A stretch of 64,000 bases of DNA from Streptomyces sp. NBC_00078 (GCF_026343335.1 NZ_JAPELX010000001.1:2604001-2668000); one strand, 5' to 3'. Positions 18,624-26,480 are shown, counted from the stretch's first letter. The notes: a model not told the origin generated them from the sequence alone. A program made the numbers and translations.

Positions 18624-19370
18624 TCAGGCGACCTTCTGGGGCAGTTCGCCGGCCAGGATCCCCTGAAACAGCCTGCTGAGCCCCGGCCCCGGATACACGC
18701 CGAGCTCCTCTTGCAGGATGCGGCGCATCTTGTCGTATTCGAGCAGGGCCTCCGACTGGCGGTTCGCCCCGTAGAGGGCGGCCATGAGCGAAGCCCGGAA
18801 GCCTTCGTGCAGGGGATGGCAGGACACCAGCGAGCGTAGCTCCGGCAGGAGTTCGACGGCACGGCCCAGTTCGACCTCGGCCTCGATGCGCCGTTCCAGC
18901 ACCGCCAGCCGCGTCTCCTCCAGGGCGGCGGCCTCGGCGCTGATCAGCGGGTCGGCGCCCCCGGCGAGCGCGGGTCCTCGCCACAGCGCCAGCGCGTCGC
19001 GGTAGGCAGCGGCGGCTGCCGCGTAGTGGCCTCCGTCCCGTGCCGCGTCGCCCCGACGGCGCTGCCTGTCGAACTCGACGATGTCGATCCACGCTCCGTC
19101 GGTGTGCAGCAGATACCCCGGAGCCCGGCGCACAACGCGCACATGCCCGTCCAGGTAGGAACGCAGTCGCGAGGCGTACGTGTAGAGCTGGGCGTCCAGC
19201 GTGGACGGCGGATTCGTTCCCCACAGATGTTCGGCCAGCCGGACGTCATGAACGATGCGTCCCCGACCGAGCAGCAATGAAGCCAAGAATGTTCGTTGTT
19301 TGGTCCCGTCAAGTCGTATTTCTTCGTTGGAATGCCAGGCTTCGATCGGCCCAAGAATGCGCAATTCCAT
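18624..19370 (-). CDS. SARP-family transcriptional activator
   Basis: 248 residues, AfsR/DnrI/RedD type. N-terminal OmpR-like winged helix (MELRILGPIEAW, then LAEHLWGTNPPSTLDAQLYT and LRSYLDG) followed by a bacterial transcriptional activator domain (WRGPALAGGADPLISAEAAALEE to EELGVYPGPGLSRLFQGIL). Normal length for a small SARP, with no NB-ARC or TPR part. ATG at 19370 with AAGGGGGA upstream. SARPs activate clustered biosynthetic genes by binding heptamer repeats near the -35 site; the nearby NRPS operons are the expected target (inference). Confidence 0.93.
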   Translation of the reverse strand: MELRILGPIEAWHSNEEIRLDGTKQRTFLASLLLGRGRIVHDVRLAEHLWGTNPPSTLDAQLYTYASRLRSYLDGHVRVVRRAPGYLLHTDGAWIDIVEFDRQRRRGDAARDGGHYAAAAAAYRDALALWRGPALAGGADPLISAEAAALEETRLAVLERRIEAEVELGRAVELLPELRSLVSCHPLHEGFRASLMAALYGANRQSEALLEYDKMRRILQEELGVYPGPGLSRLFQGILAGELPQKVA

Positions 19371-19422
19371 GAACGTCCCCCTTGTCTCTGACCACTCCGT
19401 TCGTTCATCAATGCCGCGCAGC

Positions 19423-19457
19423 GGCGCGCCGCGAATTCAAGAATTACGCGGCGCGCC
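19423..19457 (-). terminator. Hairpin downstream of the small peptide gene
   Basis: Near-perfect inverted repeat, GGCGCGCCGCGAATT against AATTACGCGGCGCGCC with one bulged base and a 4-nt loop. It begins 10 nt after the peptide stop and precedes the SARP start by about 50 nt. It has no U-run, as is common in Streptomyces. It would separate the peptide transcript from the SARP transcript. Confidence 0.5.
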
Positions 19458-19466
19458 TTTGGCGGG

Positions 19467-19670
19467 CTACGTGGTGCAGTCCCAGCCCGGATCGTCCGGC
19501 GATACCGATATGCACAACGAGATGCCCACGGCACCTGAATTTCCGGCCGCAGCGTGCTGAACAGCAGCTGACGCTTGATCAGAGGGTCCCGCATAATGCG
19601 CACCCAGCGACACCGCCAAGCTCAGGCACAATGCGCTGAGCGCGGTCATGGCGATATTCCAGTTCTTCAT
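19467..19670 (-). CDS. Small secreted peptide precursor, unknown function
   Basis: 67 residues. Hydrophobic signal sequence (MKNWNIAMTALSALCLSLAV...) with a plausible signal-peptidase site after Ala-Ser-Ala about residue 35. The predicted mature part is about 30 residues and ends SLCISVSPDDPGWDCTT, with two Cys 13 apart that could form one disulfide. ATG at 19670 with GGGGAGC upstream. Flanked by its own terminator hairpin and an upstream inverted repeat. No family recognised. It lies next to a SARP and an orphan response regulator, so a signalling or protective role is possible but unproven; it could also be a minor exported protein unrelated to the cluster. Confidence 0.7.
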   Translation of the reverse strand: MKNWNIAMTALSALCLSLAVSLGAHYAGPSDQASAAVQHAAAGNSGAVGISLCISVSPDDPGWDCTT

Positions 19671-19693
19671 CGTGCTCCCCGTGTTGACTCAAT

Positions 19694-19724
19694 CCCCTAA
19701 ACCCGGTCATACAGCGGTTAGGGG
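19694..19724. promoter_or_regulatory. Inverted repeat upstream of the small peptide gene
   Basis: CCCCTAA (19694-19700) and TTAGGGG (19718-19724) form a dyad with a 17-bp centre, 24 bp upstream of the peptide start codon. The position would overlap a promoter, so it may be a regulator binding site. Confidence 0.35.
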
Positions 19725-19943
19725 CCTGACTCCTTCGCAAGGATCTCAGGATGGCCGCGCCGCAGGCTACAGACGGGCTTCTGCGAGGTTGCGCACTGCT
19801 CACTTCGGCAGCAGTGGAACGCCCCTTTGGGAGACGCAGGGTGACGAGGGCTCCACAGCAGGTTGCCCTATAGCCGTGGTCGAGGCCGTCGAGGCGACAT
19901 CAAGATCGATCACGGCAGGGTCGGCCGCGGATGCGGGTACGAG

Positions 19944-19977
19944 AAATCCCCGTCGGCAGCAAGGCCGACGGGGACTT
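19944..19977 (-). terminator. Terminator hairpin after the membrane protein gene
   Basis: Stem of 14 bp with one mismatch (core CCCCGTCGGC / GCCGACGGGG) around a 6-nt loop AGCAAG, about 100 nt downstream of the minus-strand membrane protein stop. Typical of a Streptomyces intrinsic terminator without a strong U-run. Confidence 0.6.
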
Positions 19978-19998
19978 CTGGTTCGTCAGGGACATCAG

Positions 19999-20033
19999 AT
20001 CTGCCGCATCTGCCGCATCTGCCGCATCTGCCA
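19999..20033. repeat. Short tandem repeat, ATCTGCCGC x about 3.7
   Basis: Exact head-to-tail copies of a 9-mer in non-coding DNA between the hairpin and the membrane protein stop. No function evident. Confidence 0.8.
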
Positions 20034-20078
20034 CGGTGCGGGACCCGGGTCCGACAGGGCCGCCTCGCCCGGCAGTTG

Positions 20079-20612
20079 TCAATTGACGGCAGCCAGCGAT
20101 CCGGCCTGCGTGACGGCCGCCGGTTTGGCCGTCACAGCCCTGGTGACCAGAGTCGCCGTGCGCGAGAGAGTCATCGTCACCGCCATGAAGATCAGGCCAT
20201 CGGTCAGCGCGTCGGAGCTGATCTGGTTGTTCACGAGCCAGTGGCCGAGCTGCCGGTCGAAGATGTGGTTCGCCCCGTAGACGAAGAAGAGACGGGCGCC
20301 GATCGCCGCGATCCACAGCGCGGCGTAGCCCATACCCGCGTAGGAGACCGCCCGCCCGGTCGCCGGGTCGCGGTGCACCTTCATCACGGCGCCCGCCGAG
20401 AGCCCGAACAGGATGCCCACCACGGCGCCGGCCACCTCGAGGGCGAGTCCGGAACCGCTGGACGCGGGGTGCTTGATGTACACGGGAATGATCACTGCGG
20501 ACAGCAGCAGTGGCCTGGCGATCCGGAACCAGGTGATCTTGCGGCGACCCAGATCGGCCTCGAGCACCGCAATCAGCACCGCGAGGTTGACGATCCAAAC
20601 GCTGGCGCCCAT
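20079..20612 (-). CDS. Integral membrane protein, unknown function
   Basis: 177 residues with about five hydrophobic segments (WIVNLAVLIAVL, LLLSAVIIPVYI, LEVAGAVVGILFGLSAG, GYAALWIAAIGARLFFVYG, ALTDGLIFMAVTMTL). The arrangement is reminiscent of CcdC/DUF1453-type membrane proteins, but I cannot assign it. The start is the ATG at 20612 because AAGGAG is 6 nt upstream; the ATG at 20618 would abut that site. Divergent from the two-component system at 20960, with a 50-bp dyad element between them. Confidence 0.75.
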   Translation of the reverse strand: MGASVWIVNLAVLIAVLEADLGRRKITWFRIARPLLLSAVIIPVYIKHPASSGSGLALEVAGAVVGILFGLSAGAVMKVHRDPATGRAVSYAGMGYAALWIAAIGARLFFVYGANHIFDRQLGHWLVNNQISSDALTDGLIFMAVTMTLSRTATLVTRAVTAKPAAVTQAGSLAAVN

Positions 20613-20699
20613 GAGCATCTCCTTGTGTCACTCCGGTGGTTCCGACATCCTCAAGGCTAGGAATCGCGTGCTGTCGACGCCTCAGCCTGCGGATTGAAG

Positions 20700-20749
20700 C
20701 CGGGTGGATGCCGGGTGGAACCGTCGGCCTCCACCCGGTCTCCACCCGG
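20700..20749. promoter_or_regulatory. Four-copy symmetric operator-like element
   Basis: CCGGGTGGA occurs at 20700-20708 and 20711-20719, and its reverse complement TCCACCCGG at 20730-20738 and 20741-20749. Both pairs share the same dyad centre (20724.5) and copies on each side are 11 bp apart, one helical turn. It sits between divergent genes (membrane protein start 20612, kinase start 20960). A regulator site is the simplest reading; the element could also form a strong hairpin. Confidence 0.55.
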
Positions 20750-20959
20750 GCGTCGGTCCGCACACCCGCGCCGCGTGCGCCGAGAAACCCGGGAACCCAG
20801 TACGCCGCTGCCGTGCGAACGGCGACTCCGGACTGCCGTACGTTTCCGGCCACTTGGGTACCACCGCCGAAAGTTCCGGCGCAGCGTTCTGGAATTCGGA
20901 CTGGTGGAAGATCTCTGGAAAGCTCTCTGGAAAGAGCGCAGCATCTCGAAGGAGCTTGA

Positions 20960-22138
20960 ATGCCCGCTTCAGCCCCGCGGTCCGCGTGGTTCGCCTGGCC
21001 CTTGCGGACCGCGCGCGCCCTCGGCCTCGTTCTGGTCATTGCGGAGAGCCTCACCGGGCATCCGGCTCCGGGCGCCGAGGGCCGTGGACTCGCCATCGCG
21101 TTGGCGTTGTCGGTCGCCGCGCTGTGCTGGGCGTTGTGCGTCTTCGCCGAGGTGCTCGACCGGCGCGTCCTGACGCTGGCGCTCGGCGGTCTGGCGGCGG
21201 GCGGCGGCCTGCTCGCCTCACTGCAACACCACGGTGTCAGCCTGGTGTTCGGCTGCCTGGCCGGGTTCATGGCCGGCTACCTGCTGGAGCTGACGGCCGC
21301 CCTCGGTGTCACAGCGCTCGCCTGCCTGGGCGCGTCGTGCGGGCAGCTCGCCGTGGGCGGCAGCACGGCCAAACTCGCCGTCAGCCTGTTGCTGTACTGC
21401 TGGTTCTTCTTCGCCGGACGCGTCCGCGACGACTACTCCGCGCGCGCTCGACAGGCCGAGCAGTTACTTGCGCAGAGTGCGAGGTTGTCCATAGAGGAGG
21501 CAAGGGTGGCCGCGTTGGCCGAGCGTGCGCGGATCGCCCGGGAGATCCACGATGTGCTCGCACATTCGATGGCTTCGCTGTCAGTGCAGTTGCAGGCCGC
21601 CTCGGCACTGCTCGACAGTGATGGTCTGCCTGAGCATCCGGATCTCGCGACGGCGTCCACCTGCGTCAGACGGGCCAGCAGTCTTGCGCGTGAAGGGCTG
21701 ATCGAGACCAGGCGCGCCATCCACGCCTTGCGTGAGGACCATGAGGACGACGCCGTGCAACTACCGGCGCTGCTCGCCACGTTGGCCGAGGACTATCAGG
21801 ACGCCGACGGCTCGGCCGCGACCCTGGCGGTCACGGGCGACGTCAAGGCGTTGCCCGCGCAAGCCGGACTGGCGCTGTTGCGTACGGCTCAGGAGGCGTT
21901 GACCAACGTCCGCAAGCACGCGCCGGACGCGCCGGTGTCGATCACCCTGGACTATCAGGACACGGAGACGAGACTCACGGTGACCAATCCGGCGTCCGAC
22001 GCGGCGGCACCGCTGGCCGACACCGGCGCGGGCTACGGCCTGACCGGGTTGCGCGAGCGGGCCGAGCTGGCCGGCGGGCAACTCAGCGCGGGCCCGCTGG
22101 ACGGCGGCTGGCAGCTTACGGCGAGGATTCCGTCATGA
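20960..22138 (+). CDS. Sensor histidine kinase (HisKA_3 / NarX-type)
   Basis: 392 residues. About five N-terminal membrane segments, a short helical linker, then dimerisation/phosphoacceptor box ERARIAREIHDVLAHSM with His197 and an HATPase domain (AQEALTNVRKHA, GAGYGLTGLRERAELAGG). ATG at 20960 with AAGGAGC upstream. Its last 4 nt overlap the response regulator start (ATGA). The sensed signal is unknown; no extracellular domain of note is present, so sensing is probably in the membrane. Direct repeats of TCTCTGGAAAG (about 20912-20934) precede the gene. Confidence 0.93.
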   Translation: MPASAPRSAWFAWPLRTARALGLVLVIAESLTGHPAPGAEGRGLAIALALSVAALCWALCVFAEVLDRRVLTLALGGLAAGGGLLASLQHHGVSLVFGCLAGFMAGYLLELTAALGVTALACLGASCGQLAVGGSTAKLAVSLLLYCWFFFAGRVRDDYSARARQAEQLLAQSARLSIEEARVAALAERARIAREIHDVLAHSMASLSVQLQAASALLDSDGLPEHPDLATASTCVRRASSLAREGLIETRRAIHALREDHEDDAVQLPALLATLAEDYQDADGSAATLAVTGDVKALPAQAGLALLRTAQEALTNVRKHAPDAPVSITLDYQDTETRLTVTNPASDAAAPLADTGAGYGLTGLRERAELAGGQLSAGPLDGGWQLTARIPS

Positions 22139-22839
22139 GTGTCCCAAGCAGTGCCCAGAGCGCGCAGGCGCCGATCCGGATCGTGATCGCCGACGATCAG
22201 ACCGCTGTCCGTGAAGGTTTGGGTCTCCTGCTCGGCCTGCTGCCCGAGATCGAGGTGGTGGCCCAGGTCGGCGACGGCGACGCGGCGATGGAAGCGGTTG
22301 CCCGGCACGCGCCGCAGGTGGTGTTGATGGATCTGCACATGCCGCGCCGCGACGGGATCGAAGCCACCAGGGCGATCCGCGCCGACCATCCGGATGTGCA
22401 GGTGGTCATCCTGACCACCTACGACGATGACGCGTCGATCCTGCACGCCCTGCAAGCCGGGGCGCTGGGCTTTCTGACCAAGGACGCCACCCAGGCCGAG
22501 ATCGGCCGTGCCCTGGCGGCCGCTGCCGCAGGCCAGGCCATCCTCGACCCGGCCGTGCAGACCCGACTGCTGGCCGCGGCCGCCGGCGGCCCCCTGCTGT
22601 CGCAGGACCCGGGCGGTCTGACCGCGCGCGAGACCGACGTACTGCGGCTGATCGTGCAGGGCCAGACCAACCGGGAGATCGCGCACACCCTGTTCGTCAC
22701 GGAAGCCACGGTGAAGACGCACATCAACCGTATCTTCGCCAAGACCGGAAGCCGGGACAGAGCCGCCGCGGTCCACTACGCACGCTCCCGAGGCATCACG
22801 GACATCACGGATATCCCGGACCGGCCCGCATCGGGATGA
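22135..22839 (+). CDS. Response regulator, NarL/FixJ family
   Basis: 234 residues. Receiver: IVIADDQTAVREGL, phosphoacceptor Asp in VVLMDLHMP, Thr in ILTTYDDD, Lys in LTKDAT. LuxR-type HTH: LTARETDVLRLIVQGQTNRE, ATVKTHINRIFAKTGSRDR. Translationally coupled to the kinase by ATGA. The regulon is unknown; the divergent membrane protein gene and the symmetric element at 20700 make it a candidate target. Confidence 0.94.
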   Translation: MSVPSSAQSAQAPIRIVIADDQTAVREGLGLLLGLLPEIEVVAQVGDGDAAMEAVARHAPQVVLMDLHMPRRDGIEATRAIRADHPDVQVVILTTYDDDASILHALQAGALGFLTKDATQAEIGRALAAAAAGQAILDPAVQTRLLAAAAGGPLLSQDPGGLTARETDVLRLIVQGQTNREIAHTLFVTEATVKTHINRIFAKTGSRDRAAAVHYARSRGITDITDIPDRPASG

Positions 22840-23475
22840 CCTCGGCCATCAGCCCCGCCCCCTGGCATCGAGCCCGGACACGGTGACCCGTCCGTCTTCG
22901 ACCCGATGGACGACGTCCCCGACGGCGTCCCGTACGTCGGCGCCACCAACTTCAGGGGCGGTCGGTCCGCGGCACGCCACGTGGCCGGCCTCGGCCACCG
23001 GCGTATCGCGATGATCAGCGGTCCCGATCACGCGTTCTGCCTGGCGCGGGTGGCCGGCTACCGCTCGGTGCTGGAGACGGCCGGGCTTCCGGCGGACCTG
23101 GAACTGATCATCCGCACGGGACTCACCCGGGAGGACGGACAGGCCGCGGCGGACAAACTCCTTGCCCGCCCCGACCGGCCGACCGCGATCTTCACGGCGA
23201 ACGACCTGCAGGCGCTCGGCGTCTACCAGGCGGCGCGCGATGCCGGGCTGCGCATCCCGGAGGACCTGAGCGTGGTCGGCTACGACGATGTGCCGGTCGT
23301 GGCCTGGGCGGACCCGCCGCTGACGACCGTGCACCAGCCGCTCGCCGAAATGGCCGCAGCGGCAACGGAGTTGGCCCTGAAGCTCGGCCGCGGCGAGCAG
23401 GTCCCCCAGCTCGGCCTGGAGATCGCCACACGTCTCGTGGTCCGTGAGAGCACGGCCCCACCGCCGCAGGACTGA
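22840..23475 (+). pseudogene. LacI-family regulator remnant (effector domain only)
   Basis: Codes for the C-terminal half of a LacI/GalR periplasmic-binding-like domain: GATNFRGGRSAARHVAGLGH, IAMISGP, FTANDLQALGVYQAARDAG, IPEDLSVVGYDDVPVVAWADPPLTT. The in-frame homology begins directly after the preceding response regulator stop, and the DNA-binding domain and first effector subdomain are absent. An ATG at 22906 could give a 189-residue product but with no DNA-binding function. Most likely a deletion relic. Confidence 0.8.
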
Positions 23476-23580
23476 GCGTTCGGGAACGGGCGCGGCACTC
23501 CCGGCCCGGCCCGTGGCCGGTGGTGCCCCCCCCCGCTTCGAACCCGCGTCCGCTTCAGCTCACGCGGTGGCGAGCGCCGG

Positions 23581-23892
23581 TCACGGCTGCGCCCGTACGT
23601 CCACGATCCGCTCGAACAGGAACTCGTGCTTGAGGAAGGAGACGTCGTACTCACGCCCCGGGGTGGGCGGGATCAGCTGGGAGGCCTGGATCAGCCGCCA
23701 GCCGTCGAGAAGGGCTTCGAGGCCCGTCTCGTAGGGCGGTTCGTCGCTGTCGCCCGAGGTCGGGGTGGTGCGGCCGGTCCCGTCGTAGCGCGACCAGCCG
23801 ACGACCCAGGAGTCCAGGGCGGAGGTGGACAGGTACAGCACCAGGACCTGTTGACGCAGTGTCGTTGCCGTGGTGGAGGTGTCGACGGTCAT
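23581..23892 (-). CDS. Small conserved-type hypothetical protein
   Basis: 103 residues, soluble, no recognised domain: acidic, with aromatic-rich segments (WVVGWSRYDGTG, LKHEFLFERIVDV). The ATG at 23892 overlaps the upstream dioxygenase stop (ATGA), so it is translated with the PhyH-like enzyme and may act with it. Function not assigned. Confidence 0.7.
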   Translation of the reverse strand: MTVDTSTTATTLRQQVLVLYLSTSALDSWVVGWSRYDGTGRTTPTSGDSDEPPYETGLEALLDGWRLIQASQLIPPTPGREYDVSFLKHEFLFERIVDVRAQP

Positions 23893-24761
23893 GCGGCTGT
23901 CTCCTGAGGGCGGATGTCGGCGGGTGCCTTGGGGCGGTTGGCGGTCCTGGTCACCCAGTAGTCGATGTCGAATGCGTCGTCACCGGTCAGCTCGCGCCAC
24001 AGCAGGACGCGGTTGTACCGCTCCAGTCGGCCCGCCGCCTGCTCGTACCAGGGGAACGTCGCGTCCAGTTCGGTGTGCACGCGGGGGTCGTGCAGGTCCG
24101 TGGTGTCCCACAGCAGCCGCTGCCGCACCCGGGGGTTGAACCGGATCTTGAACATGTAGCGGCGGATGTCACTGTCGTTGCGACGGCCACCGTGCCAGAT
24201 CCCGTGGTGCAGGAACACCACAGTTCCGGCCGGGCAGACAAGGCGGTCCTGGCCGCGCAGATTCTGGTAGCGGCCGGTGTCGGACTCGTTGATCCGCCGC
24301 AGATGGCTGCCGGGCACGCTGAGCGTGCCGCCCATCTCCAGGGTCACCGCCTGCGGGTAGTACATGAGCTGGACGTCGAAGGCGTCCGGCCGTACGTCGA
24401 TGATGGCGTCCGCGTGCAGCGGCTGGGCCTGTCCTTCGTGCGGCTCGCGGGTGTGCACGGCGTGGTGGTCGACGGTCGGGCCCGGACCGACAAGGCTGTG
24501 CAACGCCCCTGCTACTGCAGGTAGTTCCAGCAGTCGGCGGGCGAAGGACCCCGGTGCGAAGGCCTGGGTCACGGGTGTTCCGTACGGCACCGGCGCAATG
24601 CCGTCCGCGAGCACCCGCAGCGCCTGGGCGTTCATCTCGGGCGGGACCACCGCGTCGAGGCGCAGCGACCCGCGCGCCACGAAGCGTGCCATCTGCACCG
24701 AACTGAGCAGCGCTCCGCCCGCCTGCAGTGTCTTCTTCGTCTCGTTCTCGGCTTCTTCCAT
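23889..24761 (-). CDS. Phytanoyl-CoA dioxygenase (PhyH) family Fe(II)/2-oxoglutarate oxygenase
   Basis: 290 residues. Double-stranded beta-helix oxygenase: proximal metal motif HADAIID (His and Asp), distal His in FLHHGIWHGGRRND, followed by an Arg-rich strand (RRYMFKIRFNP) suited to 2-oxoglutarate. The family hydroxylates unactivated carbons of lipids, amino acids or natural products; the substrate cannot be read. The start is the ATG at 24761; a GTG at 24770 is possible. TAGCGT ending 7 nt before the ATG suggests a leaderless transcript. Middle of an AraC > PhyH > hypothetical row. Confidence 0.85.
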   Translation of the reverse strand: MEEAENETKKTLQAGGALLSSVQMARFVARGSLRLDAVVPPEMNAQALRVLADGIAPVPYGTPVTQAFAPGSFARRLLELPAVAGALHSLVGPGPTVDHHAVHTREPHEGQAQPLHADAIIDVRPDAFDVQLMYYPQAVTLEMGGTLSVPGSHLRRINESDTGRYQNLRGQDRLVCPAGTVVFLHHGIWHGGRRNDSDIRRYMFKIRFNPRVRQRLLWDTTDLHDPRVHTELDATFPWYEQAAGRLERYNRVLLWRELTGDDAFDIDYWVTRTANRPKAPADIRPQETAA

Positions 24762-24827
24762 GACCCACACGCTAGGAGCTGACGCGCCGGATCGCGTGGG
24801 CGGCGTTCACCGTCCACTGGTTGATTC

Positions 24828-25625
24828 TCACCCTCCGCTTCCTTCCCTGACGGCGCGCGGGGAGGCTCCGAGTTCACGGCGGCAGGCCTTGTTGAACGCC
24901 TGCAGGTCGGGGATGCCGACGGTCGCGGCGACGGCGGAGACGGACAAGGTGCTGGCCCGCAGCAGGTGCCGGGCCTGCGCCATCCTGCGCGCACGGACAT
25001 AACCGATCACCGTCTGCCCGGTGGCCGCGCGGAACAGGCGCGTCAGGTGGTTGTGGGAGACTCCGGCCTCCCTCGCGATCTCGGGTACGGTCAGCGGCTC
25101 CGCGAGCCGCGCCTCGATCAGGGCCACCGCCACGGCCACCGCCGGATGGGCGGCCTGCGCGGTCCGGTCGCGGGGCGGGTCGAGCTCGGCCACCCGCCAC
25201 AGCGCGGCCCACACCTCGGCCACCGCCCGCCCCGTCGCGTGCGGCCAGGCAGCCAGTGCCTGCCGCAACTGCCGGTCCAGCACGACGGTCTGGGCCCCGG
25301 CATGCTGAACCGTCGCCACCTCACGCGGCTCTCCGCACGCGCCGAGCCGCAGATGGACGTAGAGGTGTTCGGAGCGCCCCCGGTAGCGGTAGCGCACCGG
25401 CGTTCCGGGTGGCACCAGGCTGACACTGCCGGGGCGGATGGCGTACTCGACGCCGCCCACTCTCAGGTCGGCCTCGTAGTCGTAGAGATGGAGCTGCCAG
25501 AGGTCCGGCAGCTTGAACTCGTCCACCCGGCCGGCCGGTCCGTGCACGCCGATACCGATGGCCGCCGGAACCGGCGGATCGTCGAGCCGCACGAATGCCG
25601 TCCGTACGGGCTGAAGTTCAGTCAC
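24828..25625 (-). CDS. AraC-family transcriptional regulator
   Basis: 265 residues. N-terminal cupin-like sensor (LYDYEADLRVGGVEYAIRPG, SVSLVPPGTPVRYRY) and C-terminal pair of AraC helix-turn-helices (LTVPEIAREAGVSHNHLTRL, GYVRARRMAQARHLL, IPDLQAFNKACRRELGASP). GTG start at 25625 with AGGAACC upstream. Lies 66 bp upstream of the PhyH-like oxygenase gene on the same strand and probably controls it. It is the last complete gene before the left repeat of the rnpB-associated island. Confidence 0.92.
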   Translation of the reverse strand: MTELQPVRTAFVRLDDPPVPAAIGIGVHGPAGRVDEFKLPDLWQLHLYDYEADLRVGGVEYAIRPGSVSLVPPGTPVRYRYRGRSEHLYVHLRLGACGEPREVATVQHAGAQTVVLDRQLRQALAAWPHATGRAVAEVWAALWRVAELDPPRDRTAQAAHPAVAVAVALIEARLAEPLTVPEIAREAGVSHNHLTRLFRAATGQTVIGYVRARRMAQARHLLRASTLSVSAVAATVGIPDLQAFNKACRRELGASPRAVREGSGG

Positions 25626-25696
25626 GGTTCCTGCATCCGCCCTACCGTCAAAAGCACACCTGAGCAGCGTACGGGGCCGTACCTGAACTTGGAGCG

Positions 25697-25723
25697 GCAG
25701 ACGAGTCGGGCTGTACGCCGGGG
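25697..25723. repeat. Left 27-bp direct repeat, copy of the rnpB 3' end (candidate att site)
   Basis: Identical over 27 bp to 34097-34123, exactly 8400 bp away and in the same orientation. The right copy is the 3' end of the intact RNase P RNA gene; here it stands alone with no other rnpB sequence. This is the pattern left by site-specific integration at the 3' end of an RNA gene. Confidence 0.8.
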
Positions 25724-25775
25724 AGAGCTACCGCAACGCTATGAACTGCACAAACGTGCAGGGAGGGCGTTTCCG

Positions 25776-25794
25776 TGGCTACCTTGATGGCTAC
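25776..25794. repeat. TGGCTAC pair inside the left island end
   Basis: TGGCTAC at 25776-25782 and 25788-25794, 12 bp apart, 53 bp inside the left 27-bp repeat. A near-identical 12-bp-spaced pair lies near the other end (33966-33984). This could be an integrase arm-type site. Confidence 0.4.
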
Positions 25795-25850
25795 GTAAGG
25801 AGGCGCCCCGCGCCGGAGCGGTCCGGACGGGGGCCTCGTCGTTCTCGGCA

Positions 25851-26087
25851 CCGGTTCTGGTGGCCGCCAATGCGGACGACATCACCTTCGACATGGTGAT
25901 CACCGAACTCAATCGGCGCGATGCACCGATGGTCCCGTTCAACCCCGCCGACACGGGCGAGGACCTCGCGGTCTCGGCTCGGTTCGACACCTGCCCAGCC
26001 CCCGTGGCGCCACCGGCCCGTTGTCCAGCTCCGCTTCCAGGACGGCGAACCGGCCCGGGACGGGACGCTCACTGGAATCCGTACTAG
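25851..26087 (+). pseudogene. ATP-grasp (graspetide-type) ligase N-terminal remnant
   Basis: Encodes only the first about 45 residues of an MvdC/TgmB-like ATP-grasp ligase: PVLVAANADDITFDMVITEL then NRRDAPMVPFNPAD and LAVSARFD, matching the pre-ATP-grasp domain of ribosomal peptide maturases. After that the frame runs into unrelated Pro/Arg-rich residues and stops at 26085-26087. The rest of the roughly 300-residue enzyme is missing and no precursor peptide is seen. Deletion relic inside the island, immediately upstream of the toxin-antitoxin promoter. Confidence 0.6.
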
Positions 26088-26115
26088 AATCTGTACAGAA
26101 TCAAGCCTCTATATG
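26085..26115 (+). promoter_or_regulatory. Candidate promoter/operator of the toxin-antitoxin operon
   Basis: A perfect 10-bp palindrome TCTGTACAGA (26090-26099) is preceded by GTAC at 26081 and followed by TATATG (26110-26115), a possible -10 box 14 bp before the antitoxin ATG. Phd/YefM antitoxins typically repress their own promoter through short palindromes, so self-regulation is likely. Confidence 0.4.
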
Positions 26116-26129
26116 GGTACGGTGACAGC

Positions 26130-26480
26130 ATGGAGATCCCTGAGGTCGTGACCGTCAGCGATGCGCGCGCGAGACTGTCGCGGATCCTGACTGACCTGTC
26201 GGAGTCCGGCGCGGATGCCGACCCGGTCCTGATCGGCGCCCACCGCAAGCCCCAGGGCGTCCTCCTGTCCGTCGAGGCCTTCGAGGCGCTGAGCGGCCGA
26301 GCGGCACGACGTGCGGCCGTCGCCTCGGCCACTGGCTCCATCGAGGCCGAGGGGCTCCAGGCATCCAAGGCCTCCGACCGCGACACCGAGGCATATGTGA
26401 AGGGCGACCTCGACGCGGACACCCTTGTCGCCCGCGCGATCGCCCGCCACCGACAGACTTCGGAGCGGCGGGCAGGGTGA
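26130..26480 (+). CDS. Phd/YefM-type antitoxin with Fic inhibition motif
   Basis: 116 residues. N-terminal Phd/YefM fold (VVTVSDARARLSRILTDL, then DPVLIGAHRKPQGVLLSVEAFEAL) expected to dimerise and bind DNA. The C-terminal half contains S-I-E-A-E-G at residues 70-75, which fits the [S/T]xxxE[G/N] motif that class I Fic antitoxins use to block ATP binding in the partner. The ATG at 26130 has a weak GGTGAC site. Its stop overlaps the Fic GTG (GTGA). The combination suggests both transcriptional control and direct Fic inhibition in one small protein. Confidence 0.85.
   Translation: MEIPEVVTVSDARARLSRILTDLSESGADADPVLIGAHRKPQGVLLSVEAFEALSGRAARRAAVASATGSIEAEGLQASKASDRDTEAYVKGDLDADTLVARAIARHRQTSERRAG

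Larger units (their letters stand above)
19725..20078. other. Non-coding stretch between small peptide and membrane protein genes
   Basis: No open frame here has supportable coding features. It holds the hairpin at 19944-19977 and the 9-bp tandem repeat at 19999-20033, described separately, and the presumed promoter of the peptide gene at its left end. Confidence 0.5.

Noticed and set aside
19999..20033. Tandem ATCTGCCGC units considered as a CRISPR or iteron array
   Set aside because: Units are contiguous 9-mers with no unique spacers, too few for iterons, and no replication or Cas gene is nearby.
25670..25684. GTACGGGGCCGTAC palindrome just left of the island as an operator
   Set aside because: Short, GC-rich and isolated between AraC and the repeat; no second copy and nothing to link it to a gene.
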